Of a DNA stretch of 24,079 bases, positions 15,221 to 21,082 are shown piece after piece. Within the stretch, counting starts at the first letter, position 1. Every line of letters starts with the position of its first letter. The notes under the pieces are model-generated. The model saw nothing but the letters and a program-made list of their open reading frames with translations. It was not told where the DNA came from and did not search any database. Made by a program: the position numbers and the translations under genes. This stretch comes from Verrucomicrobiota bacterium. Its GTDB lineage: Bacteria; Verrucomicrobiota; Verrucomicrobiia; Opitutales; Intestinicryptomonadaceae. The stretch spans positions 1 through 24,079 of the forward strand of contig QALA01000056.1 in NCBI GenBank assembly GCA_003343565.1. Direction: 5' to 3'.

Positions 15221-15268
15221 CATTTGCGTTTGCATTGACATTTGCATTCGCATTTGCATTGGCATTGC
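15221..15268. repeat. Imperfect hexamer tandem repeat, about eight CATTTG-like units
   Basis: Eight consecutive 6-bp units lie directly after clpC: CATTTG, CGTTTG, CATTGA, CATTTG, CATTCG, CATTTG, CATTGG, CATTGC. The consensus is CATTTG. The block lies in non-coding sequence 40 bp after the clpC stop; minus-strand frames across it encode only Asn-Ala repeats and are not genes. Confidence 0.8.
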
Positions 15269-15288
15269 GCGTGTCGCGTATTCGGCGG

Positions 15289-15335
15289 ATTCGCTCGCGC
15301 GTTTTGCGCGCCGGATAGCCGGCGCGCCCGCGAAT
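15289..15335. terminator. Strong GC hairpin downstream of clpC
   Basis: A perfect 9-bp stem GCGCGCCGG-ATAG-CCGGCGCGC (15306-15327) is nested within outer arms ATTCGC (15289-15294) and GCGAAT (15330-15335). The likely role is stabilising or ending the clpC transcript. It lacks an adjacent T-run, so intrinsic termination is not certain. The remainder of the 296-bp gap 15181-15476 holds the hexamer repeat upstream and the nitroreductase promoter downstream. Confidence 0.45.
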
Positions 15336-15391
15336 GCCGTGGCGTTTTGTCTGCGGTCGGACCGCAACGGGGGGCAACTTGAAGTTTCGGC

Positions 15392-15421
15392 TTTACTGTT
15401 TTTCTAAAAATCTCTAATAAT
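15392..15421 (+). promoter_or_regulatory. Probable sigma-70 promoter of the exported nitroreductase gene
   Basis: TTTACT (15392-15397) and TAATAAT (15415-15421) are separated by 17 bp, close to the TTGACA/TATAAT consensus at ideal spacing. Transcription would start near 15428, leaving a leader of about 50 nt before the ATG at 15477. It is the best promoter match that I found in the window. Confidence 0.6.
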
Positions 15422-15444
15422 GGCAATCCGTCGGTTGTATGCCG

Positions 15445-15473
15445 ATTGTCGTTAACAATTCTAACGGTTTTTT
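15445..15473 (+). promoter_or_regulatory. Leader hairpin with T-run just before the start codon (possible attenuator)
   Basis: CGTTA (15450-15454) pairs with TAACG (15462-15466), followed by GTTTTTT; the ATG is at 15477. An alternative stem ATTGT/ACAAT (15445-15449 with 15455-15459) uses the same bases, so the two hairpins exclude each other. It could be an attenuator, or simply a terminator for read-through from clpC. The stems are only 5 bp. Confidence 0.4.
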
Positions 15474-15476
15474 ATT

Positions 15477-16049
15477 ATGAGATTCTTGTTGGCATTATTG
15501 TTGCCCCTGTGCGCGGTTTCGCACGGGAGGGAAATAGTAAAGCTTTCCCCGCCGAACTTGGAGCGCGGCGAATGCGTAATGAAGGCCTTTGCAAAGCGGG
15601 CTTCCGTAAAGTCGTTTTCAAAGCAAAAGCCGACTATGGCCGACATATCCGACCTGCTCTTTGCGGCAAACGGAGTCAACCGTCCGGAGAGCGGGAAGCG
15701 CACGGCTCCGTCTGCGCTCAACCGCCAGGATATAAAGATATACGTATGTCTGCCGGAGGCGGCGTATTTGTATTTGCCGAAAGAGCACGCGCTCGAACTT
15801 GTGTCGCGAACGGACTTGCGCCAGTCGGAGGCTCCCGTGTGCCTCGTTCTCGTCTCCGATTTCAACGACCGTTGGAGCGGATTGGACGCCGGAATCGTTT
15901 CGCAAAATATTTCAATTTTTTGCGCCGGAACGGGGCTTGGGACATATCCGCACACGACAATGGACGCGAATGCGCTTCGAAAGGGGCTGAATTTGAGCGC
16001 AAGCCAAACTCCCATGATTTGCAATTCTGTGGGATTTGCGCGGGAGTAG
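15477..16049 (+). CDS. Exported nitroreductase-family (SagB/ThcOx-like) oxidoreductase
   Basis: A 190-residue FMN-dependent nitroreductase-fold protein of unknown substrate. Residues 1-16 (MRFLLALLLPLCAVSH) form a short signal peptide, so it is probably periplasmic, unusual for this cytoplasmic flavoprotein fold. Family features: RASVKSFSKQKP (41-52), ISDLLFAANGVNRP (57-70), KRTAPSALNRQDI (74-86), the AAYLY strand and DAGIVSQNISIFCAGTGLGT (137-156). The compact SagB-like form with N-terminal secretion signal is, as I recall, shared by relatives annotated in Bacteroidetes and other gut anaerobes. It is monocistronic with its own promoter. No azoline or oxazole peptide biosynthesis genes are nearby, so a role in RiPP maturation is not supported. 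No clear Shine-Dalgarno. Confidence 0.85.
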   Translation: MRFLLALLLPLCAVSHGREIVKLSPPNLERGECVMKAFAKRASVKSFSKQKPTMADISDLLFAANGVNRPESGKRTAPSALNRQDIKIYVCLPEAAYLYLPKEHALELVSRTDLRQSEAPVCLVLVSDFNDRWSGLDAGIVSQNISIFCAGTGLGTYPHTTMDANALRKGLNLSASQTPMICNSVGFARE

Positions 16050-16200
16050 GCCGATTTCGCGCAAGTAAAACGCCGCGGCGGATTAAAACGCCAGGCGCAT
16101 TAAGCGTAAGTCCGGATTCTCGACGGCATTTTTTTAAGGCGTGAAAAAATCAACGCCATCGTGGCAGCTTCTGAAAAATTCAGATGTCAAACAGCCAGCG

Positions 16201-16215
16201 ATTGCCGCAGGCAAT
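16201..16215. other. Small perfect hairpin between nitroreductase and tRNA genes
   Basis: ATTGCC-GCA-GGCAAT forms a perfect 6-bp stem. It lies in the 273-bp gap 16050-16322, which holds no gene. The gap's other contents are the tRNA terminator and tandem repeat listed separately, and a T-run at 16131-16136 that may end the nitroreductase transcript. Confidence 0.35.
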
Positions 16216-16226
16216 GCGGTAAGAAA

Positions 16227-16253
16227 ACAGAAAAGCCGCCCAAAAAAGGCGGC
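16227..16253 (-). terminator. Rho-independent terminator of tRNA-Leu
   Basis: On the minus strand GCCGCC-TTTTTTG-GGCGGC (16253-16235) is followed by TTTTCTG and another T-run. It lies about 70 bp beyond the tRNA 3' end. On the plus strand the same stem is followed by only GTTCTTC, so minus-strand use is favoured. Confidence 0.7.
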
Positions 16254-16264
16254 GTTCTTCACAC

Positions 16265-16281
16265 AAGATGCGAAGCATCTT
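16265..16281. other. Perfect 7-bp hairpin AAGATGC-GAA-GCATCTT
   Basis: It lies between the tRNA-Leu terminator and the 25-bp tandem repeats. Its right arm GCATCTT is also the beginning of each repeat unit, so it looks like part of the same repeated structure in the tRNA 3' trailer. Confidence 0.5.
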
Positions 16282-16324
16282 AGATCCAACGGAACATTGG
16301 CATCTTAGATGCAACGGAACGTTG
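16275..16324. repeat. Tandem 25-bp repeat abutting and overlapping the tRNA-Leu 3' end
   Basis: Two head-to-tail units (16275-16299 and 16300-16324) differ at only two positions. Plus-strand units begin GCATCTTAGAT and end CAACGGAACATTG or CAACGGAACGTTG. The second unit runs into the tRNA CCA end (16323-16325), so on the transcript each unit starts CCAA. Each unit can form small hairpins (CAACG-TTC-CGTTG in the tRNA-proximal one). Confidence 0.8.
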
Positions 16325-16407
16325 GTGCTCAGGATGGGACTCGAACCCATAAGCCTTGCGGCATACGCCCCTCAAACGTACGTGTCTACCAATTTCACCA
16401 CCTGAGC
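16323..16407 (-). tRNA. tRNA-Leu (anticodon GAG), CCA encoded
   Basis: On the minus strand the acceptor arms GCTCAGG and CCTGAGC pair perfectly, followed by discriminator A and an encoded CCA. The D-arm contains TGGTGAAATTGGTAGACACG, as is typical for Leu. The anticodon stem TACGT/GCGTA holds loop TTGAGGG, giving anticodon GAG at 16371-16373 (reads CUC and CUU). The long variable arm (GCC-GCAA-GGC) marks a class II tRNA, and the T-arm ATGGG-TTCGAGT-CCCAT is intact. Total 85 nt. A promoter and terminator flank it, so it is a separate transcription unit from glgB upstream. Confidence 0.96.
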
Positions 16408-16424
16408 GTTTAATAAAGTTTTCA

Positions 16425-16452
16425 TTTCTACGCAGGGGAAATTGGATTGCAA
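16425..16452 (-). promoter_or_regulatory. Probable promoter of tRNA-Leu
   Basis: On the minus strand TTGCAA (16452-16447) and TAGAAA (16430-16425) are 16 bp apart, each matching four of six consensus bases. The predicted start lies a short distance before the tRNA 5' end at 16407. The 99-bp gap to glgB contains nothing else recognisable. Confidence 0.45.
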
Positions 16453-16506
16453 GTATATTTTGAAAAAAATGCGTTTGTTCCGAATGTCCCGCCGCCTTGA
16501 GGCATT

Positions 16507-18747
16507 TTATATGCGCAACCGTTCGTCCGGCTTGGACGCCTTTTTGCCGCTTTTAATGCGGCCTTTAAATATGAGCGTGCTCATCGGGGGAAGTACCAGC
16601 CAGGCCTTGCACTCAAGGTTGTCGGCCGGCGAGCGTTCGGCGGTTATCGAGCCTCCGTTTCCCGCGCCGCCGCCGCCGTAGCAGGCTGCGTCGGTATTGA
16701 GAATTTCCTCCCAGACGCCCTCCCAGGGAAGTCCGATACAGTAGTTGTCGCGCCTTACCGGAGTGAAGTTTGAGACCACCGCGTATGCCGTCTCTGCGTC
16801 CGAACAGAAGCGCAGGAACGAAAATACGCTGTTGTTGCCGTCATCGGCGTTTATCCAGCGGAATCCTTCCGGATTGAAGTCGTTTGCGGCCAGCGACGGG
16901 TCGTTTTTGTATATTCCGGCGGCGTCGCGCACGGCCATTTGCACTCCGCGGTGCTCCCCGTATTGCAGGAGCGACCATTCGAGAGACTCGTCATAACGCC
17001 ATTCGTGCCCCTGGGCGATTTCCCCGCCCATGAACAGGGTCTTTTTCCCCGGCCACATCCACATGTATGCGTAGAGGGCGCGCAGGTTGGCTATTTTGTC
17101 GCCCCAGTACGCCCCGCCCATTTTGCCGACCATCGGGCTCTTCCCGTGCACGACCTCGTCGTGCGAATACACCAGCATGAATTTTTCCGTGAATTGAAAC
17201 ATCGACGGGAAGGTCATCTTGTTGTGGTGGTATTTTCTGTTGATGGGATCCTCTTTCATGTAGTCGAGGGTGTCGTGCATCCAGCCGAGGTTCCACTTGA
17301 AATCGAATCCCAATCCGCCGTATTGGACGGCTCTCGTGACGCCGTCGAAAGTGGTGCTTTCCTCGGCGATGGTCAGGGCGCCTTTAAATTCGTCGTGGAT
17401 TACGCTGTTGGCGTGTTTCAGAAATTCGATCGCGTCGAGATTTTCCGAACCTCCGAATTTGTTTGCGATCCATTCCTTTCGCGAGAAGTTCAAGTAGAGC
17501 ATTGAAGCGACCGCGTCGACGCGCAGTCCGTCTATGTGGAATCTGTCGAACCATGCCAGGGCGCTTCCCATCAGGAAGTTTGAGACCTCTTTGCGGCCGT
17601 AGTTGAAGCAGAGCGTTCCCCAGTCGGGATTTTCGCCGAGGCGCGGGTCCTGATGCTCGTAGAGGCACGAGCCGTCGAATCCGGCCAGCGCGAAGGCGTC
17701 GCGCGGGAAGTGCGCGGGAACCCAGTCCATGATGACGCCTATTCCGTTTTGGTGGAGCGTGTCAACCATCGACATGAACTCTTCGGGAGTTCCGTAGCGG
17801 CGCGTCGGCGCGTAGAATCCGGTCACCTGGTAGCCCCACGAGCCGTCGAACGGGTACTCCGACAACGGCATAAATTCGACGTGCGTAAAATTCATCTTGC
17901 GGCAGTACTGCGCAAGCATCGTTCCGATTTCGGAGTATGTCAGCGGCCTGAAGCCGTCCTCCGGCACGCGCCGCCACGAGCCGAGATGCACCTCGTAAAC
18001 CGACACCGGCGACGCGTTCCAATCGGTGTTCCGCCTGCGTTCGAGCCATTCGGAGTCTCCCCATTTGTAGTCCGATACGTCCCACACGATTGCGCTGTTG
18101 TATGGCGGGGCCTCGAAGTGCATTGCGTAGGGATCGGTCTTGAGAAACGGAGTGTCGTTATTGGCGGCGAGAATTTCGTATTTGTATTTTGCGCCCTTTG
18201 AGACGCCCGGAACGAATATCTCCCAGATTCCGGATTTTCCCAGCGCGCGCATTTGGTGGTATCTGCCGTCCCAGTTGTTGAAGTCGCCGACTACGCTCAC
18301 GCGGCGCGCCGTCGGCGCCCACACCGCAAACGACGTTCCCGGCACTCCGTCGACAACCCTGATTTGCGAGCCGAGTTTTTCGTATATCTTGCGCTCGTCG
18401 CCGATTCCTATCCTGTAAATGTCGTCGTCCGTCAGCGTTGGCGGAAACGAGTACGGGTCGTAGAACTGCCGTATCTCCCCGTTGTAGCGTTTGACGCGAA
18501 GGCGGTAGGGGAAGGGCTTGCGCTTGTTTGGGAAAAAAATTTCAAAGAATCCGGAATCGTCCAGACGCTTCATGGGAAAGCGGGCTTTGACTTCGTCCCG
18601 CAGGTCGACGAGCTGGCATGTTTTCGCGTCGCCCAGATACGCCCTGGCCACCATTCCGCCGCGGCACTTGTGCATTCCCAGAAAATCGTGCGGAAGGGCG
18701 CAGCGCGCGCCCGTAATCGTTTTCAATTCGTCTTGCGAAATTACCAT
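16507..18747 (-). CDS. glgB: 1,4-alpha-glucan branching enzyme, GH13
   Basis: GlgB makes alpha-1,6 branches in glycogen by cutting and transferring alpha-1,4 glucan segments; it is cytoplasmic. The 746-residue protein has an N-terminal CBM48-like region (about 20-125), a second CBM48 (135-225, VSVVGDFNNWDGRYHQM), then the GH13 barrel. GLRVDAVASMLY carries nucleophile Asp411, AEES the acid/base Glu462, and SHDE the stabiliser Asp530. A C-terminal beta-domain ends in a basic tail (GRIKSGKKASKPDERLRI). Length is close to the E. coli enzyme (728). Its ATG overlaps the stop of the upstream gene (7-bp overlap, ATGGTAA), implying translational coupling to the nfeD/floA operon. No other glycogen genes are present in the window. 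Confidence 0.95.
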   Translation of the reverse strand: MVISQDELKTITGARCALPHDFLGMHKCRGGMVARAYLGDAKTCQLVDLRDEVKARFPMKRLDDSGFFEIFFPNKRKPFPYRLRVKRYNGEIRQFYDPYSFPPTLTDDDIYRIGIGDERKIYEKLGSQIRVVDGVPGTSFAVWAPTARRVSVVGDFNNWDGRYHQMRALGKSGIWEIFVPGVSKGAKYKYEILAANNDTPFLKTDPYAMHFEAPPYNSAIVWDVSDYKWGDSEWLERRRNTDWNASPVSVYEVHLGSWRRVPEDGFRPLTYSEIGTMLAQYCRKMNFTHVEFMPLSEYPFDGSWGYQVTGFYAPTRRYGTPEEFMSMVDTLHQNGIGVIMDWVPAHFPRDAFALAGFDGSCLYEHQDPRLGENPDWGTLCFNYGRKEVSNFLMGSALAWFDRFHIDGLRVDAVASMLYLNFSRKEWIANKFGGSENLDAIEFLKHANSVIHDEFKGALTIAEESTTFDGVTRAVQYGGLGFDFKWNLGWMHDTLDYMKEDPINRKYHHNKMTFPSMFQFTEKFMLVYSHDEVVHGKSPMVGKMGGAYWGDKIANLRALYAYMWMWPGKKTLFMGGEIAQGHEWRYDESLEWSLLQYGEHRGVQMAVRDAAGIYKNDPSLAANDFNPEGFRWINADDGNNSVFSFLRFCSDAETAYAVVSNFTPVRRDNYCIGLPWEGVWEEILNTDAACYGGGGAGNGGSITAERSPADNLECKAWLVLPPMSTLIFKGRIKSGKKASKPDERLRI

Positions 18748-19472
18748 TTTCGTGTCCCCGTTCCGCCGCGGAGCGCGACAGGTTTTGAAATTATTTCCGA
18801 CATCACAAACGCGCTTCTTAAAAATTTTCTTCTGCCGTCCGCGTCCAAAGCGCGCGTTCGCAGCGCGGAAAGGGTTTCGGCGATGGCTGTTTGCGTGTTA
18901 GTACCCGCGTTTCCGGCGTGTCCGAAGGGAGCAGCCTGCGCGTCCGAACGCGCGGAGATTCCCGCCGTTCGTGATTTTTTCAACGCTTCGCTCAAGAGCG
19001 TTTCGGAATTTTTGAGCGCCGCCGCGGCGCTTGAGAGCCTTTCGCGCATCGACGCTTCAGCCTTGACGGGCGCGTCGCTTCGGAATTTGCGCTCGATACG
19101 CCCGGACGGAATGCGCCCGGACGGTTTTGCGCTCTGGCGGCCGCCGCGCGGAACGGGCGAATCGGGCGAATCGGGAATAGGCGATACTTCCTCCGCATTC
19201 GCGCGCCTTTCGTCTTGCGCGCCTGCGGCCTTGCGCTTCAATTCCTCCACGAACCGCCTGGCTTCAAGCTGATACTTGTCCAAGTCTTCCGCCGGCTCGC
19301 TTCCGGTTTCGGAAAGCGGAGTCCCGCCGCTTGGGGAAGGGCGGCTTTGCGGGCGATTTTGCCGGGTCTGCCTTTTGTTTTTGCCCTCTCCGCTTTCGGA
19401 CGAATTGCGCGCAAATGAGGCTATCGCAATGAAGCCGAAAAACAGAATCAATATGAGGTTTTCAATGTTCAT
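18741..19472 (-). CDS. Membrane-anchored hypothetical protein between floA and glgB
   Basis: An unrecognised 243-residue protein. Residues 5-20 form one hydrophobic segment (NLILILFFGFIAIASF), giving an N-terminal membrane anchor. The rest is hydrophilic and low in predicted order: basic and proline-rich (30-60, 85-130), with a helical charged section around 64-95 (EDLDKYQLEARRFVEELKRKAAG) and Ala/Ser-rich helices at 135-170. The C-terminus RRKFLRSAFVMSEIISKPVALR resembles short conserved tails of small PVC-group proteins (a SEI-x-x-P motif), from memory only. It lies 60 bp after floA and overlaps glgB by 7 bp, so it belongs to the operon. It may be a scaffold or partner for FloA membrane domains; this is inference from position. 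Confidence 0.7.
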   Translation of the reverse strand: MNIENLILILFFGFIAIASFARNSSESGEGKNKRQTRQNRPQSRPSPSGGTPLSETGSEPAEDLDKYQLEARRFVEELKRKAAGAQDERRANAEEVSPIPDSPDSPVPRGGRQSAKPSGRIPSGRIERKFRSDAPVKAEASMRERLSSAAAALKNSETLLSEALKKSRTAGISARSDAQAAPFGHAGNAGTNTQTAIAETLSALRTRALDADGRRKFLRSAFVMSEIISKPVALRGGTGTRKW

Positions 19473-19532
19473 GTGCGTCGTAGCTTTTTACGCGCAGGCG
19501 CATCGGGCGCCGCGGGAAGGGGAGGCGTGCGG

Positions 19533-20543
19533 CTATTTGTCCTTCTTGTCGTGCTTGTCGCCGGAGATGCTGTCGCGCATGGCGGTGTCGGCCTGGATAT
19601 TCTGCATTTTATAGTAGTCCATGAATCCCATGTTTCCGCTCCGCAGCGATTCGGACAACGCCAGGGGAACCTGCGCCTCGGCCTCGACCACCTTCGCGCG
19701 CATTTCTTCGACCTTGGCTTTCATCTCCTGTTCCAAAGCCACCGCCGCCGCGCGCCGCATTTCCGCCTGCGCCTGCGCCATGTTCTTGTTGGCGATCGCC
19801 TGCGCCTCCTGAAGCTGCGCGCCTATGTTTTCGCCCACGTCGACGTCGGCTATGTCGATTGAAAGAATTTCGTAGGCCGTGCCCGAATCCAAGCCGCGCT
19901 CAAGGACGACTTTTGAAATTCTGTCGGGATTTTCGAGCACGAATTTGTACGAGTCGGCCGAGCCGATTGTCGTGACTATTCCCTCGCCGACGCGCGCGAT
20001 AATCGTCTCTTCCTGCGCCCCTCCGACGAATCGCTCCAGATTTGTGCGCACCGTCACGCGCGCGCGGACTTTCACCTGAATGCCGTCCTTTGCCACCGCG
20101 TCTATCGACGCCTTGCCGGAGCCGGGGTTCGGGCAGTCGATCACCTTCGGATTGATGGACGTTCTTACCGCCTCGCCCACCGTTTTGCCCGTGCCCTTTG
20201 TGGCCAGGTCGATTGCGCAGGCCTGCTTCCATGACAAATCCATTCCGGCCTTTTCCGAGGCTATGAGCGCCTTGATTGTCTGAAGCAGGTTGCCCTCGGC
20301 CAGATAGTGCTCTTCAAGCTGGTTGATTGTCAAATCCAGCCCGGCCTTGACCGCCATTATGCGCGAATCGACTATCATTCCGTACGGCACGCCGCGCAGC
20401 CGCATTGCTATGAGCGTCAGCATGCTGACGGGCGCGCCCGCAAGGAGGGCCTTCAGCCATGTGTTTACAAAGTTCAGTATTATGAACAGCGCGATTAGCG
20501 CGAATATTCCCGCAAGGACGATTGCTATCGTTAGAATTTCCAT
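19533..20543 (-). CDS. floA: Flotillin-like protein FloA (YqfA family)
   Basis: FloA organises functional membrane microdomains. The 336-residue protein has an N-terminal membrane hairpin (about 3-26), then the family-specific N-terminal region (AMRLRGVPYGMIVDSRIMAVKAGL). An SPFH/PHB core runs about 60-230 (DGIQVKVRARVTVRTNLERFVGGAQEETI), followed by an Ala/Glu/Lys-rich coiled coil (about 240-300, AQAQAEMRRAAAVALEQEMK). B. subtilis FloA is 331 residues. The ATG at 20543 is chosen because an upstream start at 20609 would overlap the preceding gene and add a Lys/Arg-rich non-family leader. It is 43 bp after the short nfeD, the usual nfeD-floA pairing seen in many bacteria. Confidence 0.93.
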   Translation of the reverse strand: MEILTIAIVLAGIFALIALFIILNFVNTWLKALLAGAPVSMLTLIAMRLRGVPYGMIVDSRIMAVKAGLDLTINQLEEHYLAEGNLLQTIKALIASEKAGMDLSWKQACAIDLATKGTGKTVGEAVRTSINPKVIDCPNPGSGKASIDAVAKDGIQVKVRARVTVRTNLERFVGGAQEETIIARVGEGIVTTIGSADSYKFVLENPDRISKVVLERGLDSGTAYEILSIDIADVDVGENIGAQLQEAQAIANKNMAQAQAEMRRAAAVALEQEMKAKVEEMRAKVVEAEAQVPLALSESLRSGNMGFMDYYKMQNIQADTAMRDSISGDKHDKKDK

Positions 20544-20586
20544 TTTTTGCCGTTTTTTAGTTGTTGTTTTTTGAAAGCGTCTCGAA

Positions 20587-21051
20587 TCAGATTTTTTCGA
20601 CCAGCACATGGAAGGCGTCGGCCTTGACCACGCGTATTTTTTCCCCCTTTTTAATTTCGCGGCATATGAACGCGCGCGCGTCGTAAGGCTTTCCGGCTAT
20701 TTCGACTTTTCCCGACGGCAGCAGCGCAGTCAGGGCCACGCCCTCCGCGCCTGCGAGTCCGCCGAAGTCCTGCGCGGGGGATTTGCCGGCCTGCCTTGAA
20801 GTAAGAAAGATTTTCGATCCCAGGCAAGTGCGCGGTATGACGTACAGCCAGAACAGGAACGCCCCTATTGCGGCCGCCGCGCACGCCAATGCCGTTCCCG
20901 CGGCGGCAAGCATTCCCCAGAGCTCGTAGGCGCGCCACGTCGCCCAGCCGAAACAGGCGGCGCCGGCCAGCCCCAGTATGCCTCCGACCACGCACGTCTC
21001 CAAGAACACCAAAACCGTTCCGACAAAAATTAGCGAGATTACCAAGAACAT
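20587..21051 (-). CDS. NfeD-like membrane protein, short form
   Basis: A 154-residue protein with three hydrophobic segments (about 1-17, 20-38, 45-71), then a C-terminal OB-fold NfeD domain (about 90-154, LAGAEGVALTALLPSGKVEIAGKPYDARA). The short NfeD partner of flotillins is thought to support their membrane assembly. It lies 31 bp after the long NfeD and 43 bp before floA, all on the minus strand. The OB domain signature G-x-A-x-T-x-L-x-P-x-G-x-V is clear. The start at 21051 places the first hydrophobic segment at the very N-terminus. Confidence 0.87.
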   Translation of the reverse strand: MFLVISLIFVGTVLVFLETCVVGGILGLAGAACFGWATWRAYELWGMLAAAGTALACAAAAIGAFLFWLYVIPRTCLGSKIFLTSRQAGKSPAQDFGGLAGAEGVALTALLPSGKVEIAGKPYDARAFICREIKKGEKIRVVKADAFHVLVEKI

Positions 21052-21082
21052 TTTTGCGCCGCAATTTCCATTTTTTTTCGCA

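Noticed and set aside
15131..15426. Minus-strand frames with Asn-Ala repeats
   Set aside because: They are translations of the hexamer tandem repeat in non-coding DNA, with no start signal or family.
15477..16049. RiPP-type (SagB) dehydrogenase in an azoline-peptide cluster
   Set aside because: Only the fold matches; no cyclodehydratase, precursor peptide or transporter lies nearby, and this protein has a secretion signal.
16275..16324. CRISPR-like direct repeats
   Set aside because: Only two head-to-tail units without spacers, attached to a tRNA gene; no cas genes present.
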